Assembly: GCF_003287275.1 (NCBI RefSeq)
Contig: NZ_QEVW01000005.1
Span: 682,001-746,000, forward strand
Source of the DNA: Paenibacillus taichungensis
GTDB taxonomy: Bacteria > Bacillota > Bacilli > Paenibacillales > Paenibacillaceae
Length of the DNA stretch: 64,000 bases
Direction: 5' to 3'
This document shows, in pieces, positions 16,772-25,181 of the stretch. The notes below the pieces were generated by a model that saw nothing but the letters and a program-made list of their open reading frames with translations, was not told the origin of the DNA and ran no database searches. Position 1 is the first letter of the stretch. Each line of letters starts with the position of its first letter. Both the position numbers and the translations under genes were made by a program.

Positions 16772-17743
16772 TCAGATGAATGCTGATCCTACAGAAGAAT
16801 GCGATAGGTTCTTTTTCAAAAAGGATTCAAGCATCTCCTCGTATCGGGTACGATCCACTTGAAACGCAGTTCCATGACCCGCACGGGGAATAGTCAACAG
16901 TTCTTTGTCTGTTGGACACGCTTCATATAGTCTGTAAACCATTTCCGTCGGTACAAATGTATCTGCCTCACCGTGAATAAAAAGTACCGGAACTTGAACT
17001 TTGGCGAGTTGATTTAGTGCCGATGCCTCCCCAAAGAAGTAGCCTGCCTTCCATTTGGAAATGAAACTTGTAACGGGAATAAACGGAAATGCGGGCAACT
17101 TGTATAATTGCTTGAGCTGGAAGGTCAGCTCCTCCTTCACGGAGGTATAAGCACAATCCGATACGATGGCCTTCACCTGATCAGGCAGTGCTTCACCGCC
17201 TGTCATCAATACTGTAGCGCCTCCCATCGAAATTCCATGCAAAATGATCTCCGTCCCCGAACCGACCTTGCCCAGAACCCAGTGTACCCATTGAACATAA
17301 TCTTTACGGTCCAGCCAGCCGAATCCTATAATATTGCCCTCACTTTGGCCATGTCCCCGATCATCCGGCATCAGCACGTTATAGCCTCGTTTTTCAGCAT
17401 AAAAACGCGCAAAACCTGCCATCTCCCTGCCTTTTCCCGAATAACCGTGTGCCAAAATAACCGTCGGTTGCTGCGACCCACTTTGGGAAGGAAGCCATGT
17501 TCCATGCAGCTTTAATCCATCATGTGATTCAACATATATGTCTTCGGTTGGCTGCGTATCAAGCCACGTCAAGTCAGACGAACTGCTGATTATTTCGTTA
17601 TCCGGTTCAGGCATAAGGTTCGGATTATCGACCAAAAATGATTTTGGAGCACGCCGAATAGCGGTTTTGAAGAAGTAAAGTCCTCCTATCCATAACAAAA
17701 TAAGTACGATAAGCATCAACAACGCAAATCCGTAAATGAACAT
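16772..17743 (-). CDS. Membrane-anchored alpha/beta hydrolase
   Basis: 323 residues from ATG 17743 (GAGGAA seven bases upstream; a longer frame adds 47 unsupported residues). Residues 2-22 are a membrane anchor (FIYGFALLMLIVLILLWIGG). The hydrolase domain has the HGYSGKG oxyanion region, the nucleophile elbow HGISMGG, the acid in HGEADTFVP and the His in RAGHGTAF. Similar to B. subtilis YqkD-type hydrolases of the BAAT/DUF1057-like group. Substrate unknown; the catalytic domain should face outward or lie at the membrane, depending on anchor orientation. Confidence 0.85.
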   Translation of the reverse strand: MFIYGFALLMLIVLILLWIGGLYFFKTAIRRAPKSFLVDNPNLMPEPDNEIISSSSDLTWLDTQPTEDIYVESHDGLKLHGTWLPSQSGSQQPTVILAHGYSGKGREMAGFARFYAEKRGYNVLMPDDRGHGQSEGNIIGFGWLDRKDYVQWVHWVLGKVGSGTEIILHGISMGGATVLMTGGEALPDQVKAIVSDCAYTSVKEELTFQLKQLYKLPAFPFIPVTSFISKWKAGYFFGEASALNQLAKVQVPVLFIHGEADTFVPTEMVYRLYEACPTDKELLTIPRAGHGTAFQVDRTRYEEMLESFLKKNLSHSSVGSAFI

Positions 17744-17927
17744 AAACAAGTTCCTCACTTTCAGTAAATCTTCCACGTAAAATATATGTATGTCATCCCC
17801 ATGTATGAATACAAAGCAGGGCAGCAATCTTAATTGAAATGTCAGATTGCATACCCTGATATGCTGTATTCCTATTTGTTGCAAGATCCCCAGTCCATCT
17901 GGTTCTTTTCAGTAATCATCCGTTTCA

Positions 17928-19634
17928 TTAGCTGTTACTCACCCTCTCCAACGCGGAGCAAGCTTCCTTGTACGCGGGTAACAAGGTATTCAGTAAAGGT
18001 TCCGCCTTCCTGGATTGGCCCGCCTTGGCAAACTGTTCGATTTCGGCGAACAGCGTGGATAAATAATAAATTCCGAGGCTGAGACTGCCAGATTTCAGAT
18101 CATGAGCAATCTCCACAGCAGCGACATGATTCCCAGATACGATATGTCTCCGCAACACTTCAATTTTTCCTGGTGTTTCTTCCCGGTACATATTCAGTAA
18201 CATGCCAAGCAGGTTTTGGTCCCCCTCACTGCTTAAATCTACGATTTCACTCACAATGCTCATATTCAGTATTTCTCTGGAAAGGGATGATTGCTGCCAC
18301 TTCTGAACGACGTTGTTCAGTTCTTCCAGTGTGAAGGGTTTACCAATAAAGTCATTCATTCCAGCTTCAATACATTTATCCTTTTCTCCTTCCATTACAT
18401 TTCCTGTCATGGCGATTACCGGAGTAGGATGACGCATTTCGTCCTCTTCCATGGTTCTGATTTTACGTGTCGCCTCAAGCCCGTCCATTATAGGCATCAT
18501 GTTATCCATGAGGATCAGGCTATATGCTTTACTGAGAAAAGCGGAAACAGCCTCTTCCCCATTTGGGACAGTGTCCACCTGGGTAATACCGAGTTTTTTG
18601 AGCTGCATCATCACAACTTGTCGATTAATAACATTGTCATCAGCCAGCAGAATCGATACAGTATCCGTGGTGTCATTCTGATCTTGATTTTTCTGAGAGG
18701 AGATCTGGTCAGCCTCAGAAGAAGATCTTTCATGATTTGCCTTTCCAAGTGGAAGCTCGAACCAGAATGTGGAGCCTTGTCCTTCCTGACTCTGTACGCC
18801 AATTTGACCATTCATCAAGGTAACCAGAGAATGGCAAATCGACAAGCCGAGACCCGTGCCTTCGTACTCACTAGATCGTCCTCGCTCCGTTTGTGTATAA
18901 GGTTGAAATAGTGTCTTCTGATCCTCATCTGCAATCCCGATCCCCGTATCCTCAACCTCAAATCTTATATATTGTGAAGCCTCACAGTCTTTGGCCAGAG
19001 TAACCCGAATCTGAACAGATCCTTGGGCAGTAAACTTATTGGCATTCTGGATCAGATTAATCAAAACCTGAGTAATTCGTGTGACATCCCCTTTAAGTAC
19101 AGTAGATATCCGCGAATCATAATCTAATAACAGTTGATTTCCGTTGTGCTGTACCTTTGGCTCAAGCAAACGAAAAATGGTCTCGAATATTGATTTCAGC
19201 TCCAATTCGGCGATCTCAAGTCGCATCTGTCCTGCCTCCAATTTGGATAGATCCAAAAGATCTTCAATCAGGTTAAGAAGCAGTTTGGCAGCCTCCTGAA
19301 TGACAGCTACTGAGTTTTGCTGCTCATCCGTCAGGGCAGAAAGTTGCAGTAGCTCCGCCATACCCAAAATACCGTTTAATGGTGTACGAAAATCGTGACT
19401 GATCACGGCGATGAACGAACTTTTGGATTCACCTGCAGCTACGGCTTCGTTTCTTGCCGCTTCGAGGCTGGCATTATTTTTGGCAAGCTGTCGCTGCAAG
19501 GTAACCAGTTCATTATTCATCTCTGAAAATTCATTCAGAATCCGCTCTTCCTGCTCCTTGCCACGAATGATCTGATCGGATAATTGCTCAATCGTTCTTC
19601 GCAACGATTCTATCTCTCCGTATTCTTTAGACAT
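17928..19634 (-). CDS. Hybrid histidine kinase (HK-REC-Hpt) without input domain
   Basis: 568 residues. Order: coiled-coil N-terminus (about 1-65), HisKA dimerisation domain with phospho-His 80 (ISHDFRTPLNGI), HATPase (NLIQNANKFT, DTGIGI, GTGLGLSI), a receiver domain (LLADDNVINRQ ... LILMDNMMPIMDG) and a C-terminal Hpt domain with its own phospho-His (IAHDLKSGSLSLG). It lacks PAS, GAF or membrane segments, so it must get its signal from a partner. The natural candidate is the cobalamin-binding protein encoded 15 bases upstream in the same operon. ATG 19634 is preferred to TTG 19637; AGGGG lies just upstream. No separate response regulator is adjacent, so the output is unknown. Confidence 0.9.
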   Translation of the reverse strand: MSKEYGEIESLRRTIEQLSDQIIRGKEQEERILNEFSEMNNELVTLQRQLAKNNASLEAARNEAVAAGESKSSFIAVISHDFRTPLNGILGMAELLQLSALTDEQQNSVAVIQEAAKLLLNLIEDLLDLSKLEAGQMRLEIAELELKSIFETIFRLLEPKVQHNGNQLLLDYDSRISTVLKGDVTRITQVLINLIQNANKFTAQGSVQIRVTLAKDCEASQYIRFEVEDTGIGIADEDQKTLFQPYTQTERGRSSEYEGTGLGLSICHSLVTLMNGQIGVQSQEGQGSTFWFELPLGKANHERSSSEADQISSQKNQDQNDTTDTVSILLADDNVINRQVVMMQLKKLGITQVDTVPNGEEAVSAFLSKAYSLILMDNMMPIMDGLEATRKIRTMEEDEMRHPTPVIAMTGNVMEGEKDKCIEAGMNDFIGKPFTLEELNNVVQKWQQSSLSREILNMSIVSEIVDLSSEGDQNLLGMLLNMYREETPGKIEVLRRHIVSGNHVAAVEIAHDLKSGSLSLGIYYLSTLFAEIEQFAKAGQSRKAEPLLNTLLPAYKEACSALERVSNS

Positions 19635-19649
19635 CAATTCACCCCTCTT

Positions 19650-20738
19650 TTAATCGCGAATCATGCCCATATTGGGTACGGATGATGGCTGTGTCAACAG
19701 ATGCTCTGCAACTTCAACGGCTTCCTCCGCTCCTGGCGCATAACCGTCTGCCCCAATCGTTCTCCATAATTCTCGATCAATATTGAAAGGGTAACCCCCT
19801 ACCATAATTTTCACGTGTGCTGTTGTGGGATGCAGACGAACTAATTGAATAAGCTCTTTTGCGAGATGAAGATGATACGTCATTGTAACCGAGAGCGCAA
19901 TCACATCCCCCTGATGCCGCTCAATCGCTTCAATGATGCTTCCATTAGGAACATTGGCTCCTAGATAGTATGTATCCCATCCTTCCATCTCGAACACATC
20001 CGTGAGCAGGCGTAGCCCAATTTCGTGCTGCTCGCTGCCTACACATGCTGCCACCAACTTTTTCTCTTGAACGTTATGAATCATCCAGCGGGAATACAAC
20101 CGGGATATGATCGCCTGAGTAGCTGCAGTGCAGAAATGCTCCTGTCCAACACTGATATAATTACGCTGCCACAATCGTCCAATCTCGTACTGAACAGGCT
20201 GAAAAATAAATCGATACATATCACGAATGGTGGCTCCGCCTTCCAGTTGTGCTTCAATAATACGTGCAGCCTCTTTCCGGTCACTGTCCAGCAACGCGCA
20301 AAGATAAGATTTAGCAGCTATTCCATAAGGCATCGAGTCATTAATATAGCCCGACAATGTCTCAGCTTGTTCCATTCTGAAGATTCCCTTGTTCAAATAT
20401 TCAATCACAAGTGCTTTGGATGGATTGTCAAATTCTTCTTCCAAAGTTTGTTTGATCAAATTCAGATTGATTGCCAGATCTTCGGTCGACACGTTATAAC
20501 CCGCCAAAAGAACCTTGAGCCAGGAAATATAGTGGGTAAACAGGCTTGGACTCTTCACAAGCACGCTCTCGGCCAGGTAGTTCAAACTATATAAAGAATC
20601 CTGTTTGGTACGCATTCGTCCATTTTCGCCAAAACGCTGTATCAAGTCCGGCTGTAAAACATACTGCTTCTCTGTTATTTTATCTGCCAAGGCATCTGCC
20701 CTTTTCAATAGATGCTCTCCAGCTTCTTGATGAGTCAT
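19650..20738 (-). CDS. Cobalamin-binding sensor protein with CarH/LitR-type photoreceptor motif
   Basis: 362 residues, cytoplasmic. An N-terminal helical region of about 115 residues is of unknown type. A four-helix B12-binding cap follows (about 130-215), containing W190-x9-E200-H201, the W-x9-EH signature that covers the upper face of adenosylcobalamin in CarH photoreceptors. Then comes a Rossmann B12 domain with E236-x-H238-x-x-G241, where His238 should be the lower axial cobalt ligand, and GGYPF / GADGYAPGAEEAVEVA at the end. There is no MerR DNA-binding domain as in CarH, and the residue after W190 is Gln, not the His that CarH uses after light exposure. The histidine kinase gene starts 15 bases downstream. 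Inference: light- or B12-sensing input for that kinase. Confidence 0.85.
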   Translation of the reverse strand: MTHQEAGEHLLKRADALADKITEKQYVLQPDLIQRFGENGRMRTKQDSLYSLNYLAESVLVKSPSLFTHYISWLKVLLAGYNVSTEDLAINLNLIKQTLEEEFDNPSKALVIEYLNKGIFRMEQAETLSGYINDSMPYGIAAKSYLCALLDSDRKEAARIIEAQLEGGATIRDMYRFIFQPVQYEIGRLWQRNYISVGQEHFCTAATQAIISRLYSRWMIHNVQEKKLVAACVGSEQHEIGLRLLTDVFEMEGWDTYYLGANVPNGSIIEAIERHQGDVIALSVTMTYHLHLAKELIQLVRLHPTTAHVKIMVGGYPFNIDRELWRTIGADGYAPGAEEAVEVAEHLLTQPSSVPNMGMIRD

Positions 20739-20975
20739 ATTATATCATCCCTCCTTCCATCACCCTTTTCTCAATTTGTACATCCCTTGTGCCCAAGAAG
20801 GATGATTGAGGTCGGCTAACTGTTTTTGGGATATTATTTGTAAACATTATCTCTTTCGTATTCCTGAATCCTGAATCGAATTAACATTCAGTTCATTTAT
20901 TACTCACAACAATTTTCCTATATTATGAATAGTCCTGCAAGTGATTTAGCAAGGATAATGCCTTTCTTTGACAAA

Positions 20976-21010
20976 AAAACTGACCTGCGTTATTAACGCA
21001 AGTCAGTTTT
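20976..21010 (-). terminator. Terminator overlapping the end of marR
   Basis: Nearly perfect 17-bp arms (20976-20992 and 20994-21010, one mismatch) surround the sequence TTAATAA, followed by a T-run on the minus strand. The stop codon of the marR gene (20993-20995) lies in the tip of this hairpin. Confidence 0.85.
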
Positions 21011-21451
21011 CCCCTCTGCAGCGAGTCCAAGTTTTTTTAACAAACGAATAGCATCTGCCTTTTCCGAAGGTTCCAGTCCATCCACCGCATCAATGATCAC
21101 CTGGTGGTGCTGAGGAAAGATTTGGGTGAACAGATGTCTTCCTTCCTCCGTCAATTCAGCGTATATGACACGCCGATCTTCCTTGGATGCTCGACGAATC
21201 AGCAGGTTTTTGTTCTGAAGCTTGTCCACAACATACGTGATATTGCCGCTGGACATTAACACTTTTTCACCGATCTTTTGCAATGCCTGCGGCCCTTTAT
21301 GGTATAACAAATCAAGCACGCCAAATTCTGTTGTATTCAGTCCATGACTCTGAATATCCCGGTTGGACCTGGATGTAACGGAATTATATGCGCGAGCGAG
21401 AACCACAAATAATTGTAGAGACAGTTCCCGATTGTCCTCGTTGTTCGGCAT
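20993..21451 (-). CDS. MarR-family transcriptional regulator
   Basis: 152 residues. Winged helix: recognition region VLMSSGNITYVVDKLQNKNLL and wing KEDRRVIYAELTEEG. One Cys-free regulator, so not an obvious thiol sensor. Last gene of an rpiA-GNAT-marR operon (14 bases after the acetyltransferase stop). Its target is not evident: no transporter or detoxification gene is adjacent on this strand. The reading frame ends inside the transcription terminator. Confidence 0.85.
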   Translation of the reverse strand: MPNNEDNRELSLQLFVVLARAYNSVTSRSNRDIQSHGLNTTEFGVLDLLYHKGPQALQKIGEKVLMSSGNITYVVDKLQNKNLLIRRASKEDRRVIYAELTEEGRHLFTQIFPQHHQVIIDAVDGLEPSEKADAIRLLKKLGLAAEGKTDLR

Positions 21452-21465
21452 TTCTTAATCCTCCA

Positions 21466-22065
21466 TCAGTTGTTTACATTTCGACCTGCGCCTGAAGATC
21501 GTATCTGCTCCCACTCTTCGCGCAGCATTCCCATACGAATCGAATCATAATGCTTGCCATCCACGATGCGGCATTTGCGCATACGTCCTTCCAACTGCAG
21601 CCCCGCCTTCGAAGCTGAACGCATCATCCGTTCATTGCCTGACCAGGTTGTCAACCCAACCCGGGCCAGGAGCAATTGTTCGAATAAGTAGCTGGACCAC
21701 ATCTGAAGTACTCGCGTGCCAATCCCTTGCCCCCATTGGGCTGAACGATATAGCACTATTCCCATTTCCAGCCACATGGATGGACGATGTTCCCAATAGT
21801 AGCTGATTGTACCGACGATTCGGCCATTCAGCTCAATAATTCGAATGGAGTCCGGATCAGCATTGCTCTGAGTTGCTTCAAGTCTTCTTAACATGCTCCG
21901 TTCGAAGTCTTCGAAGCTCTCATGTTCAAGGGCATAATATGGCGCATCCCATTGCTTCCATTCCGGTACGTCTTCACTGTAGATCAATTCATAGAGTTCA
22001 GTCAGATCCTCTTTCTCCACACATCGGAGAACAATTTCACCATCCACTAACGGGTTTTTCCCCAT
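21466..22065 (-). CDS. GNAT-family acetyltransferase (RimJ/RimL-like)
   Basis: 199 residues. Opens with the typical RimJ/L start (LVDGEIVLRCVEKEDLTELYELI), followed by the acetyl-CoA motif YRSAQWGQGIGTRVLQMW and a C-terminal NERMMRSASKAGLQLEGRMRKC block. Members acetylate N-terminal residues of ribosomal proteins or small amines; the substrate is not known. Lies 24 bases after rpiA and 14 before marR, all on the minus strand, so almost certainly one transcript. Confidence 0.85.
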   Translation of the reverse strand: MGKNPLVDGEIVLRCVEKEDLTELYELIYSEDVPEWKQWDAPYYALEHESFEDFERSMLRRLEATQSNADPDSIRIIELNGRIVGTISYYWEHRPSMWLEMGIVLYRSAQWGQGIGTRVLQMWSSYLFEQLLLARVGLTTWSGNERMMRSASKAGLQLEGRMRKCRIVDGKHYDSIRMGMLREEWEQIRSSGAGRNVNN

Positions 22066-22089
22066 CTATGCAATGACCTCACTTTCCGT

Positions 22090-22761
22090 TCATGAACGAT
22101 GACGCTCATCGATGCTGCCATCATCCTTCGCAAGAATGACGGTGTCCGCCATTTTAATAAACAGTCCATTATCGACAACACCTGGGAGCATATTTAACTG
22201 AACGTTAAGCTCTGCAGCATGTTCTATGGCTTCCATGCGGCAATCTGCAATGAGGTTCCCATTATCCGTAAGATAACGTTGATCCCCATCCATGCGCCAT
22301 TCTGGGTGACACCCGAGTTTCTCCAGCGCCTGGAAGGTCCATTCTGAAGCAAACGGAACCACTTCAACTGGCAACGGGAATTTCCCCAGTTTTTGTACGT
22401 CTTTGCTGCCATCGGCCACAATAATCAGTTTGTCGCTGTTCGCGGCTACAATTTTCTCACGCAAGAGTGCACCGCCGCCACCTTTGATCAGGTTAAACTC
22501 AGGATCAACCTCATCTGCACCATCAATAGTAAGATCCAGACGTCCAATTTGATCAAATGGAATGATCGGAATTCCCCACTCTTTGGCAAGCTTGTCCGAT
22601 GCTTCCGAAGTTGCTACAGCCTGAATGTTCAACCCTTCACGTACTCGCTCACCAATTCGACAAATAGCGTAATACGCCGTTGACCCTGTACCCAATCCAA
22701 CCTTCATTCCATCTTGAACATATTCTGCCGCGCGCTCAGCTGCTATCTGTTTAAGATTCAT
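22090..22761 (-). CDS. rpiA: Ribose-5-phosphate isomerase A
   Basis: 223 residues, full length. Interconverts ribose 5-phosphate and ribulose 5-phosphate in the pentose phosphate pathway. Family motifs are intact: GLGTGSTAYYAI (phosphate loop), TIDGADEVDPEF with the catalytic Asp and Glu, KGGGGALLREK with the catalytic Lys, and GVVDNGLF near the C-terminus. First gene of the operon with the acetyltransferase and MarR genes. A possible minus-strand -10 (TATAAT, 22814-22809) lies about 50 bases upstream. Confidence 0.95.
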   Translation of the reverse strand: MNLKQIAAERAAEYVQDGMKVGLGTGSTAYYAICRIGERVREGLNIQAVATSEASDKLAKEWGIPIIPFDQIGRLDLTIDGADEVDPEFNLIKGGGGALLREKIVAANSDKLIIVADGSKDVQKLGKFPLPVEVVPFASEWTFQALEKLGCHPEWRMDGDQRYLTDNGNLIADCRMEAIEHAAELNVQLNMLPGVVDNGLFIKMADTVILAKDDGSIDERHRS

Positions 22762-23317
22762 CTATAAACCCCCGCCTGCTCATGATTTGAGAAATGCATA
22801 CTGTAGTTATTATAGATAAAACCGCTTCCGATGTATATCTGTGCATGACGTGTTCAACTGGAAACCTTGGCCTGTTTCTCTGCTTCACATGTGTCATTGA
22901 TGCTGCTTATGTACATTCTTGGTTAGCTTCTCCTCCCTGATATTTGATTTGTGTGGCAGAAGAAAGTCCGTTTTCTGTCGTTTTCACTATTTTTTCAATG
23001 TTTTAGGATGTTTTTTAACCCACCATGTTATAGAATACAGAATGAAACTAAAAAATGGGAATTATTTTAAATAAACAGTTCTAAATACCTAAATTCTACT
23101 TTCATATGTCCATAAATACGTAAAATATTAAAAAAGTTTTAACAAAACTATTCAATTTGACGACATTTTATACGACATATTAAGTATAGATGTGTTTTAA
23201 TAATTAGACACCCATGGGTATCTAGGTAAAAATATCTCTACATAGCGACCAGAAACCCAAGACCATGGTCGCATATCACGCCTTTGGAGGGGATACCGAA
23301 ATGACTTAATTTGCATC
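22762..23317 (+). other. Long AT-rich intergenic region and chemoreceptor leader
   Basis: A 556-base gap between the divergent rpiA and chemoreceptor genes with no credible coding frame. The left part should hold the rpiA promoter. The right part (about 23200-23317) is a structured leader. It has a hairpin AGACACCC/GGGTATCT (23206-23223), then GCGACC (23245-23250) pairing with GGTCGC (23267-23272), where GACCATGGTC (23261-23270) is also self-complementary. A strong GGAGG (23286-23290) follows. GGTATC in the first hairpin can alternatively pair with GATACC (23292-23297) between that Shine-Dalgarno and its ATG. It matches no riboswitch class I can name. Confidence 0.45.
23301..23309 (+). other. 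Two-codon upstream ORF (Met-Thr-stop)
   Basis: ATG-ACT-TAA sits at ideal distance (8-10 bases) from the strong GGAGGGG at 23286-23292. The chemoreceptor ATG at 23318 is in a different frame and 25 bases from that site. The ribosome should therefore load at the mini-ORF first and reinitiate nine bases later, or the receptor starts further downstream at GTG 23369, which has its own AGGAG. Confidence 0.4.
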
Positions 23318-25135
23318 ATGAAGACACAAACATATTATCAATTCAAAGAAGATCAGGAGTGGACTTTAGTGAAATCATTAAGTTGGAAAAGCATTTCTTT
23401 TTTCTCCAAAAATCTGTTGCTTTCATTTACTAACATCATTATTATCGGCGTGGCACTTATTGCCAGCAGTTATTACTTTCAAAAGACGATCCTCGTAGAC
23501 CAGCTACATGGTCAAGTGGAACAAATCACCAAAAAATGGGCAGAGGGCATTGATTCCACCGAAGTGCAGGCTGCTATTGCAGAAGCCAATTATGATGGAA
23601 AAGCCCAAACCAAATTGCGTGCCTATTTCGATGAAATGCAGCAATATTATCCCAACATTGCACAAGCTTATATCTTTGGCGTAGAACTGGGTGGGGATAA
23701 CAAGCGGTTAACTTCCCTTGTTGCCATGCCAACCAATCTAAAGGAAGCCTTCCAGAGTGAAAATGTGAATATCGGCGACATGTATGAACAACCTGTCGTT
23801 GTAGCAAATGCACTGAAAGAAATGGTGAATACGGATCGCCCAACGTTCACCACATTTTATTCCGACGATTTCGGAACCTGGACAACCATTGCTTATCCGA
23901 TCAAGGATAGTAACGGCAAGATTTACTCTTACTTTGCAGTCGATGCAGACGCATCAGCAGTACCTGCCGGACTGAATAAATTGCTTAAGAACGGAATAAT
24001 CATCCTGGTAGCGTTCCTGCTGTTGTTCCTGATTATCCAATATCTTGTTGTCAAAAACACGCTCTCCCCTATTCGTCACCTGATCAAAGGGATTGATGAC
24101 GTAAGCCGGGGTAATTTGAATGTCAAAATTCCGACAGGCAAAGACGATCTGGGCATTGTGAACGAAAAGTTCAATACCATGGTTCGCAAAATCAATGATA
24201 CCATCGTCAAAGTGCAAATCACTTCGCAAGAAGTTAACGAGTCTGCCAAGGAGCTGTATGAAGTCTCCGAGAGAAACAGCGAGAATGCTGATTCTATTAA
24301 TAGTAATGTTGCTCAGATTACATCCAACATTCGTGCGCAGGAACAGGCAACCCGCGATAGTGCTCGTGCAATGTCCGAGATGGCTATCGTCATTCAGACT
24401 ATTGCCAGCAGCTCAGCGAGCGTAGCTGACGAGGCCTATGAGATGGAACGTAGATCGCAACAAGGAAACAGTGTGGTTCGTCAAGTATCCGAACAGATGA
24501 ATTTGATTACGGAATCTGTTAAAAACACCGCATCGGCCATTCAGGTTCTGGAGAGCCGCTCTCAGGAAATTGGCGATATTCTGAATATTATCTCTGGCAT
24601 TTCCAGCCAAACGAACTTGCTTGCGCTGAACGCATCCATTGAAGCAGCACGTGTTGGTGAAGAAGGTCGAGGATTCGCGGTTGTAGCAGGTGAAGTACGT
24701 AAGCTTGCTGAGCAGTCTGAACAATCCACGAGCCAGGTTGCCGTACTGATTCAGGAGATTCAGGCTGAAATTAGACAAGCCGTTCGTGCGATGGAACAAG
24801 GAACGTCTGAAGTGGATACCGGGCTCAGCGTAGCTGATCAAACCGGTCAATTGTTCGAAGAGATTTTGGAAGCAGCCAAGAAAGTATCGAATCAGATTCA
24901 GGAAGTATCCAGTGCTACAGAAGAAATTTCTGCAGGTACAGAAGAAATGACCGCTACTGCGGATGATTTGTCTGCGAGTGTGAGTAAGACAGCTGACAAT
25001 AGTGAGAGGATCTCTTCATCCGTTGATGAACAAAAAGCGTCACTGATTACACTTGTTGATTCCTCTACCCGTTTGAACAGCATGTCTGAGGAACTGCAAG
25101 AACTGATCTCGCATTTTAATGTAAGCAAACAATAA
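23318..25135 (+). CDS. Methyl-accepting chemotaxis protein
   Basis: 605 residues. Membrane receptor that controls CheA. TM1 at about residues 33-53, an extracellular sensor domain of about 165 residues, TM2 at about 222-243 ([19 protein letters not shown]), a HAMP domain ([21 protein letters not shown]) and a long coiled-coil signalling domain with the hairpin tip [32 protein letters not shown] (abridged landmark: [16 protein letters not shown]). The start is uncertain: ATG 23318 lies behind a two-codon ORF that owns the good ribosome binding site, whereas GTG 23369 has AGGAG nine bases upstream and leaves TM1 intact. The NRPS gene begins 47 bases after the stop on the same strand with no terminator between, so they may be co-transcribed. 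Ligand unknown. Confidence 0.9.
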   Translation: MKTQTYYQFKEDQEWTLVKSLSWKSISFFSKNLLLSFTNIIIIGVALIASSYYFQKTILVDQLHGQVEQITKKWAEGIDSTEVQAAIAEANYDGKAQTKLRAYFDEMQQYYPNIAQAYIFGVELGGDNKRLTSLVAMPTNLKEAFQSENVNIGDMYEQPVVVANALKEMVNTDRPTFTTFYSDDFGTWTTIAYPIKDSNGKIYSYFAVDADASAVPAGLNKLLKNGIIILVAFLLLFLIIQYLVVKNTLSPIRHLIKGIDDVSRGNLNVKIPTGKDDLGIVNEKFNTMVRKINDTIVKVQITSQEVNESAKELYEVSERNSENADSINSNVAQITSNIRAQEQATRDSARAMSEMAIVIQTIASSSASVADEAYEMERRSQQGNSVVRQVSEQMNLITESVKNTASAIQVLESRSQEIGDILNIISGISSQTNLLALNASIEAARVGEEGRGFAVVAGEVRKLAEQSEQSTSQVAVLIQEIQAEIRQAVRAMEQGTSEVDTGLSVADQTGQLFEEILEAAKKVSNQIQEVSSATEEISAGTEEMTATADDLSASVSKTADNSERISSSVDEQKASLITLVDSSTRLNSMSEELQELISHFNVSKQ

Positions 25136-25181
25136 TTCAACCCACAACTTGAACGGTTTGAACCAAGGAGGAACAACTGAA

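Noticed and set aside
18291..18911. 206-codon plus-strand frame inside the hybrid kinase gene
   Set aside because: Antisense to conserved kinase and receiver motifs; no start signal.
20025..20594. 189-codon plus-strand frame inside the cobalamin protein gene
   Set aside because: Antisense to the B12 domain; composition is that of reversed coding DNA.
23200..23300. c-di-GMP class I riboswitch before the chemoreceptor
   Set aside because: The conserved GEMM core and tetraloop receptor sequences are absent; only generic hairpins are seen.
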